Assembly (NCBI GenBank): GCA_905220665.1
Contig: CAJNAR010000015.1
Coordinates: forward strand, 186,001 to 250,000
DNA: 64,000 nt
Source: Albugo candida
Taxonomy: Eukaryota > Oomycota > Peronosporomycetes > Albuginales > Albuginaceae
Direction of reading: 5' to 3'
Each line of letters opens with the position of its first letter. The first letter of the stretch is position 1. Of this stretch, positions 12,484-22,447 are shown in pieces. The notes under the pieces were generated by a model, which was not told where the DNA came from, did not search any database, and saw nothing but the letters and a program-made list of their open reading frames with translations. The position numbers and the translations under genes were made by a program.

Positions 12484-12487
12484 AACC
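12476..12487 (-). other. Element B primer-binding site
   Basis: Minus-strand GGTTATGAGCCC touches the 5' LTR and is identical to the site of element A, although the rest of the two elements differs. It is complementary to the initiator tRNA-Met anticodon arm and again contains the gag ATG. Confidence 0.82.
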
Positions 12488-12629
12488 TGTAGATAATCTG
12501 TAACCAACGACACCCAGGGATTAAATCCGGAAGTACTTATATTAGGTCCTTAGTTCACCTAACAGTTAATCTAAGCCTTTACAAACTACTGCATCTTATC
12601 TGCACATCCGGTATGTTGAATATCCAACA
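12488..12629 (-). repeat. Element B, 5' LTR (right copy)
   Basis: 142 bp with clean TG...CA ends when read on the minus strand. It is nearly identical to 8185-8328, with small differences such as CCAGTGAGCTTTAA versus CCAGGGATTAAA in the middle. Confidence 0.93.
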
Positions 12630-12634
12630 CAGAT
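12630..12634. repeat. Target-site duplication of element B, right copy (CAGAT)
   Basis: Second copy of CAGAT. After it the sequence resumes element A's LTR at AGTTCGAAGACC. Confidence 0.92.
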
Positions 12635-12707
12635 AGTTCGAAGACCGCTGTCTATGCAAGTTGGCCTTTTCACGGCACATAACCGTCGTGATGCGAAATC
12701 CGCTACA
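12635..12707 (-). repeat. Element A, 5' LTR (right copy), outer part
   Basis: Continues the LTR interrupted at 8184 and matches about 3715-3793 of the left copy, except that it lacks the 15-bp duplicated stretch. It ends CCGCTACA, giving TGTAGCGG as the LTR start on the minus strand. Confidence 0.9.
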
Positions 12708-15375
12708 GGCTTATGGTCATAGAGGACCGTATGTCGCTGATAGCATAGTCAAACACTCTCGATGTCATAGGAAGATAGGCGGACATGTCTTCGATCTTTT
12801 ATGGAGTAATCGGCAGGAATCAAGATGGCATTAGGTCAGATTTTCATATACAGCACGGAGATTTCGAGTGCTCGGGAAGGTTTGGGTACATATATTCTGT
12901 CATTGAAAGTGCTTTTTCTTACCGACGGTGTACGTTGTCACACAATTGTGACTACAATTAGCAATGCATGGAGAAACTAAATCGTTTGAAGCAAAATGAG
13001 ACATCCTTGCAATCCACTGCGTTACACAAGCGGAAATGAATCAGCATAAGATGACGATTAAGTATGTGATAATTGTAATACCCCGCTGCTGCTAACGGGC
13101 AATAGCTAGAATCCCACAATTACCTGATAAATGGCTTGCGAAAATTGCTGCCACTTTATTTAAATTCCAAAGTTAGCTCTCACATTATACGTTGTAGTGT
13201 GCTCGGTATTTAGGAATATGATCCTTCAGCGGGTGATACACGTCAATCAAATTCTCTTCTTGCATGCCATTTTTACTTCAAATTCTTGCGACGAATTCAA
13301 GCTTAACATCACTTTAAGATGAGAATCTGCTTCTTCTATCGAGCATCATACCTATTTTTCTTTCCATAATAGCGAGTCTCATAAACCATCTCGCGATGCA
13401 AAGACAATTTGTGTGCGTATTTCTTTTTTTGAAAAGTCTAACCGGAGCAAGACATTTGCTAAAGCAAACCTTATTGAGGTGCGAGAGAGCGTACAAAGAG
13501 TAATGGAAATGTTTTAAAGGTGCCTCTTTGAGTCGCTAACATTCATGAATCGACATATTTCAGTTCAATGGTGTCAAGAAAAGCTCACAACGGTGCCGGA
13601 ATCTGAAGAAAATGTTGCTGCTCCCTCTTCTTCACATTGTGAGGTCCTATCAATCGGATAGTCCGACAATCATAGATCCTATCCGGAACTGACAGATTTG
13701 GTACGACCTTAGATATATGCTGAGGAAAGTTTTATTTTTATGCTTTGAAGGCTTCGAAAGCTACGGATGCCACTGGTTTCAATGTAAATGTGCTATAACT
13801 ACATAACTACATAACTACAATATGAACACAGTAGAGACGAAGGTCTTCAACTGGTGTCTACGAAATGAGCTGCTCAGAAAAATACGAGCTCCTTTAAACT
13901 TTCTTAAGGCTATGAATGACTTCTGAGCGTCTTTGGGGCCCACTTGATGTATAGTACGATCACAATAGCTATCGGACTTTCCGGGTTGAAGCTTCAGCTA
14001 ATGTCTCGTGGCAGAGGTAGAAATGACGATACAGCATGATGCTCATGATAGGATAAGGTAGTTAGACTCAACCAAGAACTAGAAGTGTAATAAATCTTGC
14101 CTCTTCTCACAGCATACTTTCCTTGTCTCAAGGAATGTACGGGTTACTTAGACCAACAATTATAAACAATTACGCATGTTGTCACCACTATCGAAAGAAA
14201 TAGAGATGTTGGATTTCTACCTTCGCTTTCTAGCATTATAACCTCTATATTCTGTTATATTCTCTCATTTGGATACTGTATCATGCAGATTTGTTGTGTC
14301 ATGAATCCATCATTTATTGTGGATGGAGGAAGCTCATTATATCACTGTATCAGCCTACGATCAATTAGTTTCAACTTTCTGCCAAACAAAATAAAGCTGG
14401 AACAAATTCTAGATGACGCAGCGTAGCCAATCTATAACTTCTAAAGAAATAGATGCTACTGAACTTGCGGCTGCTGATTTGACTCTATGATTTTGGTGTG
14501 CATATCTGAGAACACAAAATTATTAGAAGCTTCTTGCCATCACTTTGCAATGCATAGTAATCACTAGATGCTACCATGACACGGGTACAGTAATAAAAAC
14601 CATTGCGTTGTCGAGAAGACCATCGATCACTTGTCAGCTTCTCTATAAGATCGAAAGAATTTAATATCGTATAAGTATATGTGGCTTGCTATTGTGGCCA
14701 CCAGTTTTATAAAACTATACATTGCGGCTTTAGTTGCGCTATTACAGGTATCTGCTGATTGCTTTCACTTGTTTGGAGAGTTTGCGCAGCAAACAACGGA
14801 TTAAAATGCTATGTTTTCTTGACCCTACAAATTCCAATAGCAAAATCATCGCAGCATTTGACTTCCATACATTTATTTTCAGTTTACGATTCACCAGTGG
14901 TGCTACCGATGAGCTCTCGCTTATAGGCAGATGACGAAGAAACTTTATTCACATCATTTTTGAAATACTGTTTGCTTATTCGTAGCGATCTTACGCCCCA
15001 TGGCACACGATGTCGTACATGGCAATGCAGCAATTATCAGGACGCGTTCCAACTTGTACTTATCGTCACAGCGGTGAGAATGCCATTATTGTGTTCATGT
15101 CAGCAGCTGACCATAGATCACTTCCTCCGAAGCGTAAACAAGCTACTCGCCGTCCCTCACAATCACAACGAATCGCTCTTATCCTCTGTTATTGACCCCA
15201 TTTTCCAATTCATCATCAACCGAGGCCTTCATTCATAGCCACAGAGACAGCGCTCCGTGGTACGTCCAACCACATCCAACGCGTACTAGTGTCTTCACGT
15301 TTGGGACAAGATGCGTATCAGCAACAAAATCATGTTATATTTGTATTAATTACGCCGTTTACAGCCGTGCATGCA
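12708..15375. other. Gene-free AT-rich interval between the retroelement nest and the gene-dense region
   Basis: About 2.7 kb. The only ORFs are under 100 codons, without family motifs. A small direct repeat of unit AACTACAT occurs near 13797-13818. No tRNA box pattern, LTR fragment or coding exon was recognised. It may hold old degraded transposon sequence. Confidence 0.5.
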
Positions 15376-16440
15376 TTACTTTGCTTGCGCGTTTTGCACA
15401 AAATTGATATTGTAAGAGCCCGTATTGGGATCTTGGACCATCTTGAAGTTATCTGTACTCAGCCCGAATTTGCCAAGGAGTGTGTTTCCGAACCCCTTCA
15501 ACTTATCCATCATCTCGGCTTTCATTTTTTCAGTCCGCTCATCAACAATCTTTTTCAGACGCGTATGCGAAGAACGTGCGACTGAAAGCGAGCTATCGAT
15601 CTTCAAGACTTCATCGTAATCTGGAACACTGTCGGTGAGCTTTATAATATACTATGATATAAGCGCACGCACCTCGTAATGCTTCTTCAAGCTTATCCAA
15701 TTTTTCGTATGCTTCTGCGCGTCGCATAAGCGCCTAAAAAGAACGCGAGTACTCTTAATGACGATACGCAGTTGGAAGGCTTAAAGTAGCACGCACTTTG
15801 ATGTATTTTGGAGATAATGCGATAGCTTGCGTGCAGTCATCAATGGTTTCTTCTACTCGATCCTAGAGATCAAATACCATCTGTTACACAATCCATCTTC
15901 CAACAGAAGCAATAATGTACCAGCCGCATCAGACATGCCGCTCGATTGCTAAAGTAGATCGCCTGAAGCAAATATGAGTTCGAATGAACTAAATAAGGTG
16001 TGACACGTTACCTTATCGTTGGCGTGTTCCTCGCCTATGGGACTAAATCGGAGTGCAATGGTGTAACATTCAATCGCATCGAGTGACCGACCGAGTCCAA
16101 AGAACCTAAACATGCCGTACTTAGGGAGAGCTGCGTGCACGCTTTGTAAAAGTTTTCTTTACTTATTGCCGAGATTCTTCGCCTTTGATGCTTTCTCGGC
16201 ATCTTTGGTGCAATCAATTAGTGGAGGTTGCGATTCTGGCTCGGTAGATTCAGCATCTGGCCGACACTCAGATGACTCTGCATTACATTCAACAACCAGT
16301 TGTTTGAATTGCGCGTCTAAGGATTGTAGGTCATCTTCTTCTTTAGTGATCGTATCATTTGTTATTATGTCATTTTCGCGTTTTGGATAGTGCGTCTCCT
16401 CTTCTAACACTTCAAAGCGTGAGCTGTCGTCAGTCGGCAT
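15376..16440 (-). CDS. TTC1: TTC1-like tetratricopeptide repeat protein, six exons
   Basis: Exons on the minus strand: 16163-16440, 16012-16105, 15921-15962, 15797-15862, 15673-15733 and 15376-15620. Introns are 49-63 bp, GT-AG. Joined they give 261 residues in frame. The N-terminal 90 residues are acidic and variable. TPR units follow: AKNLGNKFFGLGRSLDAIEC, then IYFSNRAACLMRL, DDCTQAIALSPKYIKALMRR and AEAYEKLDKLEEALRDYDEV. The C-terminus (KLKGFGNTLLGKFGLSTDNF, then TGSYNINFVQN) is a strong signature of TTC1/TPR1. In animals this protein binds Hsp90/Hsp70 and signalling partners; here a co-chaperone role is inferred. The small exons and exact reading-frame closure support the model. Confidence 0.9.
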
Positions 16441-17054
16441 GGAAGTCGAGTTCTTGATAATTGATAAATGGGTCGGGTTCGCTGAACGGGTCGAAACTTT
16501 TTACAGAATTGTGACGTTCCCACAGCCTAAAGTCCGCTATGTACGCTGAATCCCTTATTTAGCGTGTATCTTATTAACAAAAATTGCTATCTACAGTCGA
16601 AGGAGGGATAAAACGTTTCACTCATAATTTGCATGCTTTTGATTCAGATCAATCAACTCAGGCGAAAGACAATTGCTGCGCACAGTACATTTCTGATTCA
16701 AAGCTATCTCAGTGGGCATTAGCGGAACGGTAATTGATATGGCTCAAATAGCATTATAAACATTTCCATCTGATACATGATACATACACTGTTAATTTTA
16801 TAAACAATCATGAGCTTATGCGTTAACCACGACTGCACAAATTCTTTCTACGTTTTATTGAATGAATAGCCGATAAATCACAGCTCCTAGCTATTGATAA
16901 CGTGACGCCAGTGGTGATAAGTGTTAGATCACTAAGAAAGGACTGAGTTAACTTCTGCTTGCGATTGCGCGAGTGCACTGCACACAAATTGTGTTCAGAT
17001 CCAAGTATACTATACAGTAGACCCGCCCCCGTCCTCCCTCGAATTAGTGTCATT
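16441..17054. other. Divergent intergenic region (promoters of the TTC1-like and EEP genes)
   Basis: 614 bp between divergently transcribed start codons; it must contain both promoters. No clear TATA or initiator consensus could be assigned with confidence. Confidence 0.5.
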
Positions 17055-18128
17055 ATGCGCAATAAGAGCCCCTATCGAAAGCCACAAACTAGCGACTTTG
17101 GTGGCTTCAAAACACTTCGTCTGAGACGCGCTCTACCGCTTATAGTCATCCTATTATCTGCATTTACCCTTCTTCAGTATATGAGGCAAGAAACTGCGAA
17201 TAGAACCCCACAATTGAGAGCTCATGATCGCCAACCCGGAATACCTATTAAAATAATGACCTTCAATCTTCGATTCGCAAGCGTCGAAGACGGTCCTCGG
17301 AACTGGACGTATCGTAAAAATCATGTGATCGATATCATCAACCGCTACCATCCAACGATTATGGGGACTCAAGAAGGACTCAAAGATCAGCTTGCTGACA
17401 TTGATGTACGCTACTTGCATGCTTTTCTTGCCTCGTACGCTTTTTCAATCCTAACGACTCTCATATATGATATTTAGTCAAATCTAATGCACCCGTATAA
17501 ACGATTCGGAGTCGAACGCGAGCTTAATGGCGAACACGAGGAAATCTTTTACGATACAAATATCGTGGAATTTCTCAATGGAGGCAATTTCTGGCTATCA
17601 GAGACACCCGACGCCTTCGGTACGAAAGGCTGGGACGCTGCTTGTGTCCGCTTAGTCACATGGTGCAAATTTCGTCTCATCAAAACACAGCAATCCTTCC
17701 ATGTGTTCAATACTCAATTTGACCATGTCGGGCCTACCTCTCGTCACAAATCAGCTCGTTTGCTATGGGACCGAATCAAAAGCATTGCTGGGACCGAATC
17801 AATCGTATTTGTGCTTGGGGACTTTAACACATACCGATACGACCCAATGTACAAATACCTCACACAAGACGAAGCGGGTCCAGAGTTCCAGGACGCTTGG
17901 ACGAATGCAGCATCCAAAATCGGCGATGTGTCTTGCACGTATCATGCGTGGGAAGGTATGAAATATAAGCTGGAAGAAGGCGTTGTGGGAGCAAATCATA
18001 TCGACTGGATATTTTCCCGTCCTAATTTGAAAGTTTTGGAGACGAGAGTCATCACGGAAGAGCGATACGGATCATACCCATCGGACCATTATCCCGTGCA
18101 AACAGAAATCCTGTTACCAGTCAAGTAG
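17055..18128 (+). CDS. Endonuclease/exonuclease/phosphatase family protein, membrane-anchored
   Basis: Two exons, 17055-17405 and 17478-18128 (intron GTACGC...TTTAG, 72 bp), giving 333 residues. The ATG at 17055 is preferred because it places a basic segment and one hydrophobic helix (ALPLIVILLSAFTLLQY) at the N-terminus, as in a type II membrane or secreted protein. An earlier in-frame start exists at 16959. The EEP catalytic set is visible: MTFNLRF (Asn), GTQEG (Glu), FNTQFDHVG (His), LGDFNTYRYD (Asp/Asn), HIDWIFS and SDHYPV (His). The WLSETPD and KGWDAACVR motifs place it with bacterial-type metal-dependent EEP hydrolases of unknown substrate. Substrate could be a phosphodiester or phosphomonoester. 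The stop lies 32 bp from the convergent gene's stop. Confidence 0.82.
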
Positions 18129-18160
18129 AGGGAAACTGAAATGTTTTAGCGCTGTATGTA

Positions 18161-18841
18161 TTACAAAAAACATTCTTTTGGCTGACCCTCGCCGTGATGT
18201 ATGGAAAACGAATCCAGCGCTACGCTTTCGTACCCCCGTGTAAAATCTCCGAGAATAAGCCATGAGCTCACATCTGATAAGACTTTGACAAAATCACACG
18301 ATGTGGGCGGTGCCCAATCCAAAAGTATATTGTTCGGGTCTTTCAGCCATCCGCCTGATTCCTCCAATGGAATGGAAAATTGTGTCGGTGTGCCGTCGTA
18401 AGAAAACGTTTTGCTGAGAGGAAGTGCTAAAGTGATTCCTTTGTTCCGATCACACGATTTACATTCAATTCTCACTAGAAATCCTGTTCCCTGTTTGTTC
18501 AAATTCGCTCGATGGAAGGTGCCTTCTGCGGATGAAAGAACGAAAGAAAGCTTCCCACCATATGCCGCCCACATATTTCCTAAAAACTTTTCGGGCGCTG
18601 AAAAATGCCAAAGCATCGAGTCATCGCCAGTTTCTGTGGGATGAATCACAGCATCGACTGCGTAAATGTAATAGCTCAAAAGACCATCGCTCCGCGTGAT
18701 TTCCTGGTATGAAGGTACAAATTCATCTCCGTTGTCAATAACCCGCCAATTCTCCACATTTTGATCGAAATTGCTGGTCATAAGCGCTTGACTGGTGGTA
18801 ATGGTAACGATTCCTTCCTTTACGTCCACACTGTCCGACAT
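18161..18841 (-). CDS. Laminin-IV (laminin B)-like domain protein
   Basis: A single ORF of 226 residues from ATG 18839-18841. The pattern FDQNVENWRV..., then LWHFSAPEKFLGNMWAAYGG, KLSFVLSS, and near the end WLILGDFTRGYESVALDSF resembles the laminin IV type domain. In that family, 'W.F.APEKFLG....YGG.L.F.L' starts the core and 'I.G.....YE..ALD' ends it. The domain fills essentially the whole protein. No signal peptide is visible at the chosen start and no convincing upstream exon was found, so the cellular location is uncertain. It is convergent with the EEP gene. Confidence 0.65.
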   Translation of the reverse strand: MSDSVDVKEGIVTITTSQALMTSNFDQNVENWRVIDNGDEFVPSYQEITRSDGLLSYYIYAVDAVIHPTETGDDSMLWHFSAPEKFLGNMWAAYGGKLSFVLSSAEGTFHRANLNKQGTGFLVRIECKSCDRNKGITLALPLSKTFSYDGTPTQFSIPLEESGGWLKDPNNILLDWAPPTSCDFVKVLSDVSSWLILGDFTRGYESVALDSFSIHHGEGQPKECFL

Positions 18842-19662
18842 TGAGAATCGGAATTCCGCATACTATTGTGGTAAAAATGTCAGCTCCTTCCATAGGAAAC
18901 GTATCGGACGCACTCGAGAGTGTCTAGGCTCTAGCCCGAAAAGAGGACGAACAAAGACAAGTCGATTTCCAGACCCACTCACTTTGGTGGGCGTTTTCGT
19001 AATGGGCACTTGAGTTCGTTTTGGCTCATATCTGACGAAAACAGCTTTTCAGCAGCATACAACGACTTTGAAACGCGTACCCGTGCGTCTCATAAATCTT
19101 TGAAAGTTGATACAATTGTCCATTTTCAGGCAAAGAAATAATCGTCGCTGTCAGCTAACACTCTGTCAAGTGAATGAAATCCTATCAAAGCACATACGCG
19201 CATTTCCTCGCTCCATCCAAGCAATTCGATTACTTTCTCCTCACCGGGATCCACGTGATACACGAGATTTTGCGCTATCAGTCTACAAAGACGTCATTTG
19301 AAGTCTCTACTTGAGTAACTGTACCTCGAGCCACGAGATACTTGAGATAGGAGCAGCCATCGCATAAGACGCATCTTTCCGACTAATTATAGCTTTCCAT
19401 TGCATTATAGAATTATAAAGCTACGATTTTACATCGCCACATGGAAAGATGCTCTAAGGTAAAAACCGCACATAGCGTTGTGTCATTAAATGAAGTATAG
19501 TATTTCTGACTGCAAAACACCTTATCGTGACATCGATCGACCGCACTTTTACTGCGGCAACATCCTGTAACACGGTCACATTACCATCGAGCTGACTACG
19601 CTTCAACTCCTTTACACTTTTGGAAGCTTTGGGATGCGGACTTTAGTATCAATTCTTCCTCC
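18842..19662. other. Divergent intergenic region
   Basis: 821 bp between divergent starts of the laminin-IV-like and kinase genes. No motif-bearing ORF was seen. Confidence 0.5.
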
Positions 19663-20532
19663 ATGACACAAACAGACACTCCATTTCTCAAAGGGTACTG
19701 TTTCGAGCGCCATTTAGCGGAAGCGCTTTTCGGACATGTGCAGTTGTATAAACATACAATTTCGAATCAAATGGTGGCGGTGAAGAAAGTATCGCTATCG
19801 TGCGCTGAGCGTGGTGTTACTCTGAAATGTGGCAAGAAAATTGCTGAAAATGTTGTTTTCGAGCTCGGCATGCATCGATTCTTGCAAACACAACCACGAA
19901 ACCAAATCGGCAAGTCTTTTGTGCTTGAAATGCTCGGGGAAATGGAGATGGATAACTATTTATATATGATTTTTGAATATTGCGAACAAGGGGAGCTTTT
20001 CGATCTTGTGCGTACAAGCAAACAGGGAAGACTGGAAATCGATCAAGTAAAAATTTGGTTTCGACAAATTGTTTTGGGTGTGCAATTTTTACATTCCTGC
20101 GGGTATGCTCATCGAGACTTATCGCTGGAAAACGTATTGGTCACTAGTGAAGGCGTTTGTAAGATTTGCGATTTCGGATTGGCGACGTATGCCGATGCCA
20201 ATTGCAATCAGACGGTCGGAAAGAAGGTCTATATGGCGCCTGAAGTGGCTCAAGCTCAACATTATGATCCAGTCAAAGTCGATATTTGGTCTTTGGGCAT
20301 CATGTTATTCACCATGCTGGCAGGCTCGCCTCCTTTTGATGTCGCCGATGCATCCGATCCTCGCTTTCAGGTTATTGTGGTTCATGGAGTTGGAATGCTT
20401 TTGCAAGTTTGGAAAATGAGTGATCAGATTCCTAGTTTGGCTGTTGATTTACTGGATCAGCTGTTATGTGTATACGCAAGTGATAGGATCTCTGTCGAGA
20501 AAATGCTTCAGCATCCATTTTTAATCGCTTAA
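19663..20532 (+). CDS. Serine/threonine protein kinase, CAMK-like, short form
   Basis: 289 residues, single exon, starting at ATG 19663 and consisting almost entirely of a kinase domain. Visible elements are the VAIK lysine in VAVKK (about residue 40), a hinge segment MIFEYCEQGELFDLV, the catalytic loop AHRDLSLENVL (about 149), DFG (about 170), an APE motif in YMAPEVAQ (about 192), and the alpha-F DIWSLGIMLFTMLAGSPPFD. The HRDLK lysine is replaced by serine (HRDLS), a form frequent in oomycete kinases. Other catalytic residues are intact, so activity is likely. The N-terminal glycine-rich loop is poorly matched (ALFGHVQ). No regulatory domain is present. Substrate unknown. Confidence 0.85.
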   Translation: MTQTDTPFLKGYCFERHLAEALFGHVQLYKHTISNQMVAVKKVSLSCAERGVTLKCGKKIAENVVFELGMHRFLQTQPRNQIGKSFVLEMLGEMEMDNYLYMIFEYCEQGELFDLVRTSKQGRLEIDQVKIWFRQIVLGVQFLHSCGYAHRDLSLENVLVTSEGVCKICDFGLATYADANCNQTVGKKVYMAPEVAQAQHYDPVKVDIWSLGIMLFTMLAGSPPFDVADASDPRFQVIVVHGVGMLLQVWKMSDQIPSLAVDLLDQLLCVYASDRISVEKMLQHPFLIA

Positions 20533-21135
20533 GTCGGTGTATTTGTCTACTATGATATGAATATTTATATTTATAATTATATGATATACATACGATTTGT
20601 GTTCGTCAAGTAGTCCCTTCACATCATTAATTTGCTTGCATTTAACAATGTAATCCATGGTGTGGTTTGGAAGACAGCTATGCTATAAATATATCATTAG
20701 ACTTGTGTTATTTTCCCGACCGCCTTTGATTGAGATCGCTTCAGAAGCATTTTGACACTCCTTGGCAAATGAACCTGATGATTGTCTTGCTAGATAATAG
20801 CATGCCCACACACAAGCTCTCTTTTTGCGGATGCGTTTACTTGCCTCTTCAGATAACTAGTCATGCAATTTGTAAATGGATTGGCTTGTAATGCGGCCAG
20901 CACTACTTTTGCAATCTTTTTATCACTGGTTTTGGCTAACTAACATCAGTTCATTAAGCAACCACACGACGTGGGTCGGTATTGTTCCTGATTGGTAGAA
21001 AAACAGAAGGTGTCAAGTCACAACTCATTCTTGAATTGACAACAATCCATCCAATCCCATTAGCGAACCAACCAGTTTTAGCCAATCCCATTCCATCGCT
21101 TTGTGCCAGCCAAATTGACTGCCGATACTCGGAAT
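20533..21135. other. Intergenic between two plus-strand genes
   Basis: 603 AT-rich bp. The 3' UTR of the kinase and the promoter of the following gene should be here. Nothing further was recognised. Confidence 0.5.
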
Positions 21136-22443
21136 ATGACATATGCCGACGCGTACGCAGAGGAACAAGCAATGAGACACGAAATGGAAGAAGAACAAAC
21201 CAGTGCATCCATATCCATAAACCATAGGCAAAAGAGCGACTATAAATCCACAGAAAATTCGCCGCTTTTCGAATTTGAGTATCTCCCAAATGGGAAAATC
21301 CTTCCAAATGTGTCCGCCAAATACCAAATTCTGCACACTGCCTCCGAATCCCTTTCGAAATCGTCTCCACCGGATCGAAATAATCAAATGCTGACCAAAG
21401 AGCCTGTTAGATCTATCCAACTGAAGTCCAAGATAGCTGAAATTGATCCGATTTTGGTCCAGCGCTCGTCGCCGTCTGGAAATCCGACAATTCAACAGAA
21501 TCCAAAAAAATCGACGAAAAAAAATCAAATTGACGCGACGTTGTCAATTCCCAATGATAAATGCGAAGAAAAAGTCAGCAAAACCGAAGAAGAGTCGAAT
21601 TTCGCATCGAAAGAAAAGTCGGAAACTCGTCAGCTATTTGAAGAAATGTATCAGTTGCGTCAAGAGTGGAGTGAGGAACGACGCTTATGGCGAGAGCAAT
21701 TCGACCGAGTTTCAGCGAAGACAGAGAGAGTCATAACGAGCGGATCCCCATCATTTGACCGCAGTTTCTCAGTTGGGAGTATTTCTGACTGCGAAAGCAA
21801 GAATCGTTCGCTGACTGAGGTTGCACTCAAAAACAAACATGACAGTCGCGAGTCCGACTTTGAAATTCTGCTTCAATTTGTGCGCGGTGCAATACAGTGG
21901 AAAGTGTCGGCCCAACAAGCTTTCCGGGCTCTGATGATTTCTAAAAGGGAAGATTCTGCTCCCAAAGAGTTTATTGAAACGTTGGAGAAGCATTGGCTCG
22001 ACTTTCCAACGTTGAAAGGCTTATCGTCCGAGCAGATGAAATTGGTGGAGGCCACCGACGGATCTCACTTGATTTCGCACTTGGCTCAACGCCTAGAAGA
22101 ATCTTGTGCCGAGAAGCAAAAACTCCAGGACGCGTATGACGCGCTTGAAAGGAAGCTTATCGCTGAATCCAACTCTCAAAAAGAACGAACTCACGAGATC
22201 ATCCCTCCCATTTTGGTGTGTCAGAGCACAAACACGAATGGATCCCCAAAAAAGTGTACAAACACAATCCCAAAAAAGTGTCCAAACACCAAAGTAGCAA
22301 GGCGGCCACCGCAAGATGAAAGCCCGAGACAAGCGTGGTTGTGTACGCAATGCAAACACCGAAAAAATCAGCGGCAAGTTGGCACGAAGCCTTGTGTAAG
22401 AAAAACCTCGCTCAAGGGGCGAACACAACCTTGGATTGCATGA
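21136..22443 (+). CDS. Hypothetical coiled-coil protein with a C-terminal CxxC segment
   Basis: 435 residues from ATG 21136. The frame continues upstream to a GTG at 21103, but there is no earlier ATG. I do not recognise the family. The protein is hydrophilic, rich in Lys, Glu and Ser, with predicted coiled-coil stretches (LFEEMYQLRQEWSEERRLW, about residue 170, and LAQRLEESCAEKQKLQDAYD, about 315). Near the C-terminus a short tandem motif PKKCxNT occurs twice, followed by WLCTQCKHRKNQ and a further Cys, which could form a zinc knuckle. A long minus-strand ORF over the N-terminal third is judged a shadow. Its stop codon is 4 bp from the stop of the convergent gene. Confidence 0.55.
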   Translation: MTYADAYAEEQAMRHEMEEEQTSASISINHRQKSDYKSTENSPLFEFEYLPNGKILPNVSAKYQILHTASESLSKSSPPDRNNQMLTKEPVRSIQLKSKIAEIDPILVQRSSPSGNPTIQQNPKKSTKKNQIDATLSIPNDKCEEKVSKTEEESNFASKEKSETRQLFEEMYQLRQEWSEERRLWREQFDRVSAKTERVITSGSPSFDRSFSVGSISDCESKNRSLTEVALKNKHDSRESDFEILLQFVRGAIQWKVSAQQAFRALMISKREDSAPKEFIETLEKHWLDFPTLKGLSSEQMKLVEATDGSHLISHLAQRLEESCAEKQKLQDAYDALERKLIAESNSQKERTHEIIPPILVCQSTNTNGSPKKCTNTIPKKCPNTKVARRPPQDESPRQAWLCTQCKHRKNQRQVGTKPCVRKTSLKGRTQPWIA

Positions 22444-22447
22444 CAGG

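Larger units (their letters stand above)
8185..12629 (-). mobile_element. Ty1/Copia LTR retrotransposon B (decayed), nested in element A
   Basis: 4445 bp on the minus strand. It has terminal repeats 8185-8328 and 12488-12629, a primer-binding site at 12476-12487, a polypurine tract just right of 8328, and gag-PR-IN-RT-RNase H in Copia order. It is flanked by CAGAT on both sides and sits within the 5' LTR of element A in the same orientation. The LTR copies differ at roughly eight or more positions over about 143 bp, so it is not a very recent insertion. Its sequence is clearly different from A, so this is a second family, not a second copy. Confidence 0.95.
3589..12707 (-). mobile_element. 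Ty1/Copia LTR retrotransposon A (decayed, interrupted by element B)
   Basis: The element is read on the minus strand, with its 5' LTR on the right. It has a left LTR (3589-3793), a polypurine tract, a gag-PR-IN-RT-RNase H coding region (3801-8063), a primer-binding site (8056-8067), and a right LTR split in two (8068-8184 and 12635-12707) by insertion of element B. Without B and one target-duplication copy it is about 4.67 kb. PR-IN-RT-RH is the Copia order. The two LTRs differ by more than a dozen substitutions and by a 15-bp insertion in the left copy, so the element is not recent. Its own target duplication is unclear: AGGC is seen near both ends, but not as a clean 5-mer. Confidence 0.93.

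Noticed and set aside
8180..12634. Possibility that the two Copia coding regions are one tandemly duplicated element
   Set aside because: The coding and LTR sequences of A and B differ clearly, and the CAGAT duplication with the interrupted LTR shows two separate insertions.
12708..15375. Search for tRNA, snRNA or CRISPR-like arrays
   Set aside because: No cloverleaf-compatible A/B box pair or regular spaced repeats were seen by eye; only one small 8-bp direct repeat is present.
20954..21528. Minus-strand ORFs of 138 and 167 codons
   Set aside because: They overlap the 435-residue plus-strand ORF, have unlikely hydrophobic/Trp-rich composition and no motif; judged shadows.
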